From NCBI GenBank assembly GCA_023390335.1, contig JAEWCZ010000013.1:1-64000 (forward strand): 64,000 nucleotides of DNA. The letters are read 5' to 3'. Position numbers and translations under genes: made by a program. The number at the start of each line of letters is the position of its first letter. Position 1 is the stretch's first letter. This DNA is from Bacillota bacterium. GTDB taxonomy: Bacteria; Bacillota; Clostridia; Acetivibrionales; DSM-1351. This document shows positions 58,201 through 64,000 of the stretch, in pieces. Below the pieces are notes generated by a model that did no database searches, was not told where the DNA came from, and saw nothing but the letters and a program-made list of their open reading frames with translations.

Positions 58201-61087
58201 ATCAGGAGTATCTGAAGTTAACTTCTCGTTAGTTTTACCTGTTATGGCAGCTCCTGCTAATTTTATACAAAGTACTGTAAATGGAAATGATATAGTCCTC
58301 AAATGGAATGCTGCCAGTTATGCAACCGCATATAATGTATATCAAATAGTTAACGGGCAGAAGTCTTTGGTAAAAACCCTTACCGGGAATGTTACTACTG
58401 TGACATTTACCAATATGCCTTCAGGAGATTACAGTTATCAAGTTTATTCATACAGTACTAGATTCGGTGAATCACCGGAAGGAAGTTCTGCAAACTTTCA
58501 GTTAATCTGGCCTATAGTTGAACCTCCGGCTGTTACATATAACATTTATGATGTTAACAATATAACGATATCATGGAAGGCATCAAATTGGGCAAACGAG
58601 TACCGTGTTTATGAGATTAACGGTGGGGAAAGACAGCTTCTTTATAAAGGTACAGCACTTAGTTTTAAAATATACAATTTATCTGAGGCTGTTCATACAT
58701 ATGAAGTCACTGCATATAACACACGTTTTGGAGAATCATTACCGTCAAATAGAATATCAGAGAATATTATTTTCCCGGATATGCAGGCTCCTACAGCAAC
58801 AGTAAAGGTGCTGGATTCAACTACTGCTTCAATATCATGGAGTTTCGTTACATATGCAAATGGATATAATGTTTATGAATTGGTAGACGGAACCCCAGTA
58901 TTACTTGTAAAGAACCTGAATAATCTTTCTTATCAGGTTAACAATCTTCCATACAAAGATCACCAATTCTATGTTACAGCATACAGTAATTCCTTTGGGG
59001 AATCAGAACCGTCAAATATTGTGACCGCCGTACTTGTTGTTGATACAAAAGCTCCTGTTACAACGTCAAACGCACCTGTCAATTGGGTTAACAAGAGTCC
59101 TGTAGTTGTAACCTTATCTGCAACGGATAATATGACCGGTGTTGCAAAAACCTATTATTCATTAAATAACAGTGATTTTATTGAAGGGATTACTATTACA
59201 GTTGATAAAGTTGGAATAAATAAAATTAGATTTTATTCTGTAGACAAGGTTGGCAACAAGGAAGAAGTAAAAACAACAGAAGTGAAGATAGACACTACCG
59301 CACCTGTTACCACTGCAAAAGTTCCAACCGATTGGTCAAAGGAAGCTGTGACAGTTACACTAACTGCAACAGACGACCAGAGCGGAATTGCAAAAACCTA
59401 CTATTCAGTAGATGAATCAGAATTTACGGAAGGAACCTCCTTCACAGTGAAAGGTGACGGACTACACAAAATTAGCTACTATTCAGTAGACAATGCGGGC
59501 AACAAGGAAGAAGTAAAAACAGCAGAAGTGAAGATAGACACTACCGCACCTGTTACCACTGCAAAAGTTCCAACCGATTGGTCGAAGGAAGCTGTGACAG
59601 TTACTTTAACTGCAACAGACGACCAGAGCGGAATAGCAAAAACCTACTATTCAGTAAATAAATCAGAATTTATTGAAGGAACCTCCTTCACAGTGAAAGG
59701 TGACGGACTATACATAATCAGCTACTATTCAGTAGACGTTGCGGGCAACAAGGAAGAAGTAAAAACAGCAGAAGTAAAGATAGACACTACCGCACCTGTT
59801 ACAACTGCAAAAGTACCCGCTGATTGGTCAAAGGAAGCTGTGACAGTTACTTTAACTGCAACAGATGACCAGAGCGGAATAGCAAAAACCTACTATTCAG
59901 TAGATGAATCAGAATTTACGGAAGGAACCTCCTTCACAGTGAAAGGTGATGGAATTCACAAAATCAGCTACTATTCAGTAGACGCTGCGGGCAACAAGGA
60001 AGAAGTAAAAACAGCAGAAGTAAAGGTAGACACTACCGCCCCTGTTACAACTGCAAAAGTGCCCGCAGATTGGTCAAAGGAAGATGTGACAGTTACACTA
60101 ACTGCAACAGACGACCAAAGCGGAATAGCAAAAACCTACTATTCAATAGATGAGTCCGAATTGATTGAAGGAACCTCCTTCACAGTAACTGGTGACGGAC
60201 TACACAAAATCAGCTACTATTCAGTAGACACTGCGGGCAACAAGGAAGAAGTAAAAACGGCAGAAGTAAAGGTAGATAATACCGCCCCTGTTACAACTGC
60301 AAAAGTACCCGCTGATTGGTCAAAGGAAGCTGTGACAGTTACTTTAACTGCAACAGATGACCAGAGCGGAATAGCAAAAACCTACTATTCAGTAGATGAA
60401 TCAGAATATGCAGAGGGAACCTCCTTCACAGTGAAAGGTGACGGACTACACAAAATCAGCTACTATTCAGTAGACAATGCGGGCAACAAGGAAGAAGTAA
60501 AAACAGCAGAAGTAAAGATAAAAAAATCAGAGCCAATTATAACTTTAAATTTATCCGATGAATACAGCATTTGTACTAATTTGAAATTATCCTATAGTAT
60601 AGAGAAAAATGGTTCTGAGATAGTTAGTGAAAAAATGGTTGTAGTCGGTCCTAATGAAACTACTGGAAAAGTTGTTAAGAATAACACTTGCATCAAATTA
60701 GATAAACCTGGAAAATACACTGTTACAGTGACAATCAAAGATGCAGACGGTAATATCACTACCGTCGAGAAACAATTTGAAGTTTATCTGCCTGCAACTG
60801 TCATCGTAACTCCTTGCATTGTTATTTTTAACAAAGGCGTACTTACCGTTAATGTTTTGGTACCGGGTCTAGGATGTAAAAAGGAGTTTGACCTTGATAC
60901 CGCTACACTCAATGGAGTTAAAGCTCTTTCAGATAACAAGGGTTATTATAATCAAGCTAAACTGGGACAGTTTAAATTTGACAGATCTGATTTTAAGTGG
61001 ACCTTCTCATTATGTAATACCATGGAGTTCCGTTGCTACGTAGATGGTTATTTAGTAATCGGACGTACTAGTGTAATAGTACTATAA
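55208..61087 (+). CDS. Giant secreted repeat protein: 14 FN3-like plus 6 OmpL47-like domains
   Basis: The 1959-residue protein has a signal peptide (about 1-32, VLAAS). Fourteen fibronectin III-like units of about 90 residues follow (about 34-1280), each with a Y-x-Y/V-Y core and FGES near the end. Six units of 82 residues come next (about 1280-1771): the first diverged, the last five nearly identical, each with TAPVTTAKVP, TATDDQSGIAKTYYS and GNKEEVKTAEV, as in OmpL47-type beta domains. A unique C-terminus of ~188 residues carries several Cys. No dockerin, SLH or sortase motif is visible, so how it is held at the surface is unknown. It may be an adhesin or spacer. Confidence 0.88.
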   Translation: MMKKKLGSKFLSLLLVVCCLNLMLLPTSVLAASNSSILPPSNLTAQLTSPDDVKVAWNSVYGASGYSIYGISEGQLKQLGTTTSTYFTFSDLPEGTYTYVVSTLSTDGESGPCAPVSVDIVYPEMQAPDTLTNTFQNINDVTLNWSAALYAQTYNIYKISVDGEKTLLTSVTGRTYTLTNVPAGTYSYAVTAVNSLYGESPLSTSAEVNVVFPVMAAPSNVTSKIQDGTNVILTWTAATYANSYNIYELIDGKEVLKATSNSTTFTLTDVTAGSHTYVIHSVSSRFGESAEGGKVTATLGDILMSPPGNFTYTVNNGKDIVLNWTSVPNVTNYKVYQVVNGQKVLKSTVTKTSVTFYNMTAGDYTYEIHSYSSTYGESIEGSTVTVTIEGQTMLPPANLQYSLANQNDITLTWNTAANATSYQIYQMVNGEKQLKKTVSTNSVTFTNMPEGEYHYFVTSVSTLYGESQSGAEVTFSIVFPIMKAPDNLTYKIQNVNSVVLSWSASDNATSYKVYEIVNDQKTLKTTVTGLTATISNVPAGDHTYEVHSVSSRFGESVEGSQISLSVKQDMAAPLNLEYTIANGNDITLKWAAADYATSYNVYQIVDGQKVLKKNVTTTTVTFTNSAAGDYDYVVNSVSSVFGESSEGSEIKVSLVFPIMSAPDDLTYTIQNVNNVVLTWSATNYANNYKVYELVDGKEVLLTTVYSPTARVANVTAGGHTYVVHSVSSRFGESPEGSKVSVTIKQEMLAPSDLSYTIANGNDITLKWTASQYATSYNIYQVINGVKQLAKSVTTTSVTFSNMPAGDYQYVVTSMSTAFGESSSGAEIKLSVVFPTMTAPSNLTYKIQNANNVILSWDAVNYANSYKIYEVTNGQKVLKTTANYATASLSNVQPGDHTYEVHSVSSRFGESLEGSQVALNISQQMLPPANLEYTIVNGNDITLKWSAAEAANSYNIYQFIDGQKKLIKNVTTTYVTFTNMPAGEYNYAVTSVSRVFGESSGVSEVNFSLVLPVMAAPANFIQSTVNGNDIVLKWNAASYATAYNVYQIVNGQKSLVKTLTGNVTTVTFTNMPSGDYSYQVYSYSTRFGESPEGSSANFQLIWPIVEPPAVTYNIYDVNNITISWKASNWANEYRVYEINGGERQLLYKGTALSFKIYNLSEAVHTYEVTAYNTRFGESLPSNRISENIIFPDMQAPTATVKVLDSTTASISWSFVTYANGYNVYELVDGTPVLLVKNLNNLSYQVNNLPYKDHQFYVTAYSNSFGESEPSNIVTAVLVVDTKAPVTTSNAPVNWVNKSPVVVTLSATDNMTGVAKTYYSLNNSDFIEGITITVDKVGINKIRFYSVDKVGNKEEVKTTEVKIDTTAPVTTAKVPTDWSKEAVTVTLTATDDQSGIAKTYYSVDESEFTEGTSFTVKGDGLHKISYYSVDNAGNKEEVKTAEVKIDTTAPVTTAKVPTDWSKEAVTVTLTATDDQSGIAKTYYSVNKSEFIEGTSFTVKGDGLYIISYYSVDVAGNKEEVKTAEVKIDTTAPVTTAKVPADWSKEAVTVTLTATDDQSGIAKTYYSVDESEFTEGTSFTVKGDGIHKISYYSVDAAGNKEEVKTAEVKVDTTAPVTTAKVPADWSKEDVTVTLTATDDQSGIAKTYYSIDESELIEGTSFTVTGDGLHKISYYSVDTAGNKEEVKTAEVKVDNTAPVTTAKVPADWSKEAVTVTLTATDDQSGIAKTYYSVDESEYAEGTSFTVKGDGLHKISYYSVDNAGNKEEVKTAEVKIKKSEPIITLNLSDEYSICTNLKLSYSIEKNGSEIVSEKMVVVGPNETTGKVVKNNTCIKLDKPGKYTVTVTIKDADGNITTVEKQFEVYLPATVIVTPCIVIFNKGVLTVNVLVPGLGCKKEFDLDTATLNGVKALSDNKGYYNQAKLGQFKFDRSDFKWTFSLCNTMEFRCYVDGYLVIGRTSVIVL
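59291..60520 (+). repeat. Five tandem 246-bp repeats in the giant gene
   Basis: Units start at 59291, 59537, 59783, 60029 and 60275, each exactly 246 bp (82 codons). The nucleotide identity is visibly very high, well above the FN3 part, which indicates recent duplication or gene conversion. A sixth, diverged unit precedes them (59045-59290). Confidence 0.9.
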
Positions 61088-61111
61088 AAAATTCTATTAA
61101 TATTTAAATTA

Positions 61112-61160
61112 GCTTCCTTGTCAGTTTATAGTGGATGTAACTGATAAGGAAGCATTTTTT
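61112..61160 (+). terminator. Terminator of the giant gene
   Basis: A stem of about 15 bp with one mismatch (61112-61126 with 61139-61153) is followed by six T. Confidence 0.88.
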
Positions 61161-61507
61161 ATTATTTAATCAAAGTTTTGGTTGTAATGGTTATTATATG
61201 ATACAATGTATTTAAATGGATAATTAGAACATTGACGTTTTAGATAATTTAGCTTAGTTATACATTAGCAACATATATGATTTGCTCTCCTTTTTAGATT
61301 AAAAAGAGATTCTCTCTCCTTCATTCCCCATGAAATTCGGCAGTATGTTCAAAATTATCCAATAAAGCAATAGAAATAAGTAGGTGAAGGGTTATAGGTA
61401 TCCTTTTTACCTAAATTTTATTATTGGGGGGTGAGTTCTGCACTTTTTACAAAAGCAAGAGAGAAAGAATGCAATTTAATGTAAGTCAAAGAATGGGAGG
61501 ATTTTAT
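61161..61507. other. Leader region of the GH30 gene, 347 bp
   Basis: AT-rich. Contains TAGGTA/TACCTA (about 61395-61412) and pyrimidine-rich CTCTCTCC runs near 61313. No gene and no riboswitch recognised. GGGAGG at 61496-61501 sets the GH30 start. Confidence 0.45.
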
Positions 61508-63106
61508 ATGAAAAAAATGATTCGTTTATTAAGTTTAACTATGGTTTTGATGCTTGTATTCACAATGGCGTTACCATTGAATCTTTATGCGGCATCAACA
61601 GTTACTGTGGATTGGGATACCAATTATCAAGCAATTGATGGTTTTGGTGTTTCAGAAGCTTTTCATCAATCCAATAATATTGCTCTTTTAGGAGATACTA
61701 AGAAAAAGGAAATTTATGACTTGCTCTTTTCAACTTCAACAGGTGCAGGATTTTCAATTTTCCGTTCTATACTCGGTGATGGTGGAACATGGGGAAATGC
61801 CACAGACGGACCAAATAAGACAATGCAGCCATCAGAGTCAACCTGGGACTGGAAAGAAACAAATGACGACCAAATCTCTATGATAAGAGAAATACAGTCT
61901 GCCTATGGAATTAACAAATTTCTTTATACTGTTTGGAGTCCGCCGGCTTGGATGAAGTCAAATGGGTCTACTTCGAGAGGATATTTAAAGACTGATAAAT
62001 ATCAAGCATATGCAACATATTTAGCCGAGCATATAAAAAACTACAAATCAAAATTCGGAATTGATATAACTCATATCGGAATTGCAAATGAGCCTAACCT
62101 GGAGACAGACTATTCTTCATGTACATGGACATCATCTCAATTCAAGACATTTATGAAGGACTATTTGGTACCCACTTTTGATAAAGAAGGTATAACTGCG
62201 AAAGTTATTATGGGTGAACCGATGTCATGTACCGAATCTTTTGCAATTGACAGCTTAAATGATGCTACAGCAGTAACAAGAACAGACATTGTTGGTTGTC
62301 ACAATTATGGATCATCATACACAACTTTCCCAACCACAAAGTCAAAGGGAAAAGGAATATGGCAAACTGAAATATCAGATATGAATGGAAATGATATTAC
62401 AATCTCTGATGGTTTGAAGTGGTCAAAACAGATTTTTGATTTTATGACAATAACCCAGGGAAATGCATGGAATTATTGGTGGGGTGCTTGCTATAAAACA
62501 TATAACGGAGAAGGCCTCATACAAATGGATATGAATTCAAAAACTTATAAAATTGCAAAAAGACTGTACACAATCGGTCAATATTCAAGATTCATAAGAC
62601 CGGGATGGCAAAGATTCTCCGCTACATCAAATCCTGTATCCAATGTATATGTTACTGCATATAAAGATCCTGCTACCGGAAAATTTGCAATAGTTGCTAT
62701 GAATGATGGTTCTACAAGTCAGTCGATTACATATACCTTGAAGGGATTTACTCCTAACTCAGTTACTCCATATACAACTTCTTCAACTCAGGATTTAGCT
62801 GAAGGTACAAAGATAACTGTAAGCGGAGGAAGTTTTACAGCAAATCTGGCAGCGAATTCCATAACTACTTTTGTAGGCGGAGGCGATGCAAATCCTGGTA
62901 TCTATGGTGATGTTAATGGTGACAAAGTTGTTGATGCAATCGATTTTGCACTTTACAAGCAATATCTCATAAAGCAGATTAGCACATTCCCATCAACAGA
63001 TGGCATGAAGCTTGCTGATGTTAATGGTGATAACAGTGTCGATGCAATTGACTTTGCATTGATCAAGAAGTACTTGTTGGGATCAATAACAAAACTACCT
63101 GTTTAA
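61508..63106 (+). CDS. GH30 xylanase with type I dockerin
   Basis: The 532-residue cellulosomal enzyme has a signal peptide (about 1-30, LYAAS). A GH30 catalytic barrel with its side beta domain follows (about 32-445), with acid/base Glu near 195 in GIANEPN and nucleophile Glu near 288 in IWQTEIS. A short linker leads to a dockerin (about 460-525: GDVNGDKVVDAIDFALYKQYL and ADVNGDNSVDAIDFALIKKYLLG). Both recognition pairs read Ala-Ile, the C. cellulolyticum-type code. WSPPAWMKSNG is typical of subfamily 8 xylanases. ATG at 61508 follows GGGAGG. Confidence 0.92.
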   Translation: MKKMIRLLSLTMVLMLVFTMALPLNLYAASTVTVDWDTNYQAIDGFGVSEAFHQSNNIALLGDTKKKEIYDLLFSTSTGAGFSIFRSILGDGGTWGNATDGPNKTMQPSESTWDWKETNDDQISMIREIQSAYGINKFLYTVWSPPAWMKSNGSTSRGYLKTDKYQAYATYLAEHIKNYKSKFGIDITHIGIANEPNLETDYSSCTWTSSQFKTFMKDYLVPTFDKEGITAKVIMGEPMSCTESFAIDSLNDATAVTRTDIVGCHNYGSSYTTFPTTKSKGKGIWQTEISDMNGNDITISDGLKWSKQIFDFMTITQGNAWNYWWGACYKTYNGEGLIQMDMNSKTYKIAKRLYTIGQYSRFIRPGWQRFSATSNPVSNVYVTAYKDPATGKFAIVAMNDGSTSQSITYTLKGFTPNSVTPYTTSSTQDLAEGTKITVSGGSFTANLAANSITTFVGGGDANPGIYGDVNGDKVVDAIDFALYKQYLIKQISTFPSTDGMKLADVNGDNSVDAIDFALIKKYLLGSITKLPV

Positions 63107-63140
63107 GTTAGATTTTTTAAAATTAAAAATATAAGAAAAA

Positions 63141-63172
63141 GAGGCAAGGATATTTTTCCTTGCTTCTTTTTT
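63141..63172 (+). terminator. Terminator of the GH30 gene
   Basis: GAGGCAAGGA (63141-63150) pairs with TCCTTGCTTC (63157-63166), followed by six T. Confidence 0.9.
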
Positions 63173-63240
63173 AATGCTTTGAGATTTTAATATTTTTAAT
63201 GGGACATAATACAATCAAATAAATCATAGGAGGGTTTTTT

Positions 63241-63507
63241 ATGAATAATATTGATGCTGCAATTGATAGAATTAAAATATTGGAATGCCCTACAGGTGAA
63301 ATAGAAAACCGTGTTGCAGGGATACTCGAAAATTATGGTGTTGCTGAACGCAGCAAAGTTAATATATCCAGAGTAAAAAATCTTGATCAGGATGAAGCAC
63401 AGGCATATACGGTAAAATTTCAAGGAGAGGACAACTCAATTGTTGTACTGGCAAAGTCCGGACTTGATGACTACGTTGCAACCGTTGTTGATGCATATAA
63501 AAAGTAA
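63241..63507 (+). CDS. Small cytoplasmic protein, unknown function
   Basis: The 88-residue, acidic protein has an N-terminal helix (IDAAIDRIKILECPTGEIENRVAGILENYG) and a beta-containing C-terminal part (AYTVKFQGEDNSIVVLAKSGLDDYVATVVDAYKK). It has no signal peptide. The ribosome site AGGAGGG is strong. I recognise no family. Confidence 0.6.
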   Translation: MNNIDAAIDRIKILECPTGEIENRVAGILENYGVAERSKVNISRVKNLDQDEAQAYTVKFQGEDNSIVVLAKSGLDDYVATVVDAYKK

Positions 63508-63793
63508 TTGTAGTCAAAAAGCAAAAGTATATAAAGACCTAGCTTCAGTTACGTAAACATATGAAAAACAGGGTAAGAAGGATAATCGGAAGACGGCCCT
63601 CTTGCCCTTATAAACAATAATAATATACATATATGGGACATTAATTCTAATCTTACAGAAAAATCACATTACCTGATCGACATTACAAATTTTACAGCTT
63701 GCAGTATTTGGACAAGTGTACTAAAATGGGACATACGAAATTTCTTTCAAAATAATCATGAATCAGATATTACTAACCGCCATGGAGGCTAAT
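63508..63793. other. Intergenic, 286 bp, with hairpin and an open frame without start
   Basis: A GGGTAAGAAGG / CCCTCTTGCCC hairpin (63571-63607, G-T pairs) has no T run. A frame stays open from about 63588 to TAA at 63790-63792 (68 codons, IHIWDINSN, TSVLKWDIRNFF) but has no usable start codon. It could be a gene relic. Confidence 0.4.
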
Positions 63794-64000
63794 ATGTTCA
63801 TTCATAATATTATAAAGTCAAGTGAGAGTATCTTAGAATCTATACATGACGGGATTGCTATAGCCGACAGTGAAGAAAACGTTATATATGTTAACGAAGC
63901 CAATTACCGTATTACAGGTATTCAGGCAAGCGAATTTCTGGGTAAAAAAGTAAGTGAGATTGTTCCCGACTCGCATATTCCAAAAGTTTTAACAACCGGA
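63794..64000 (+). CDS. PAS-domain regulator, N-terminal part
   Basis: ATG at 63794 follows GGAGG, and 69 residues are visible before the window ends. They read SSESILESIHDGIAIADSEENVIYVNEANYRITGIQASEFLGKKVSEIVP, a clear PAS sensor domain. In clostridia this start often belongs to sigma-54-dependent activators (PAS, AAA+, HTH) or to sensor kinases. The part that would decide is outside the window. Confidence 0.75.
   Translation, partial: MFIHNIIKSSESILESIHDGIAIADSEENVIYVNEANYRITGIQASEFLGKKVSEIVPDSHIPKVLTTG

Noticed and set aside
59291..60520. Regular repeats that might be taken for a CRISPR or satellite array
   Set aside because: They are 246-bp units in one open frame encoding protein domains, with no unique spacers.
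63588..63792. 68-codon open frame before the PAS gene
   Set aside because: No ATG, GTG or TTG start with a ribosome site. Kept only as a possible relic.

Overview
The DNA is AT-rich, with strong AGGAGG-type ribosome sites and clostridial gene content. Two secreted glycoside hydrolases (52894-54573 and 61508-63106) end in type I dockerins. A spore photoproduct lyase and an agr-type autoinducer peptide are also present. Together these point to a spore-forming, cellulosome-producing Firmicute of the Ruminiclostridium (Clostridium cellulolyticum / papyrosolvens) group. All family names come from reading the sequence; no database search was run.

Positions 1-185 are the end of a phosphotransferase-like gene. 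From about 387 to 26000 lies the late half of a prophage. It holds a sigma-like late regulator, two accessory genes (a small secreted protein and a TIR / deoxyribosyltransferase-like protein), and terminase small and large subunits. A lambda-like head module follows (portal, ClpP-type protease with a nested scaffold, decoration protein, capsid), then a P2-like contractile tail (sheath, tube, frameshifted chaperone, tape measure, X, D, U, W/gp25, J, I, fibres). An FN3-containing secreted protein with its own promoter and terminator interrupts the line before the lysis cassette (holin-like, M15 endolysin, second holin-like). No integrase, repressor or replication genes are in the window. The early region must lie to the left, or is lost.

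From 26062 to about 29730 is accessory DNA: a Dam-type methylase, an unknown gene flanked by diverged direct repeats and hairpins, and a Panacea-domain (DUF4065) gene followed 7 bases later by a four-helix membrane protein, which looks like a toxin-antitoxin or abortive-infection pair. Next come a LexA-controlled small gene and an agr-like quorum-sensing locus (30740-32934). In that locus the peptide gene faces the kinase and regulator genes tail to tail and no agrB is present. A 21-bp-period direct repeat typical of LytTR regulators sits before two tiny genes at 33166-33566, which are the likely output.

From the tRNA-Lys (33761) to 46093 the content is ordinary chromosome: flavodoxin, threonine aldolase, tautomerase, DUF421 protein, four SDR dehydrogenases, a nucleosidase / SplB / SDR operon, a heterodimeric ABC exporter with a consensus promoter and overlapping operator repeats, and an azoreductase-like flavoprotein. 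From 46574 to 63106 most products are exported: a subtilase, a GH18-SLH protein whose catalytic Glu reads as Gln, a GH43-like/CBM6/dockerin protein, a 1959-residue protein of 14 FN3-like and 6 OmpL47-like repeats, and a GH30 xylanase with dockerin. A cobU-cobS-cobT cobalamin operon sits among them. The window ends inside a PAS-domain regulator.
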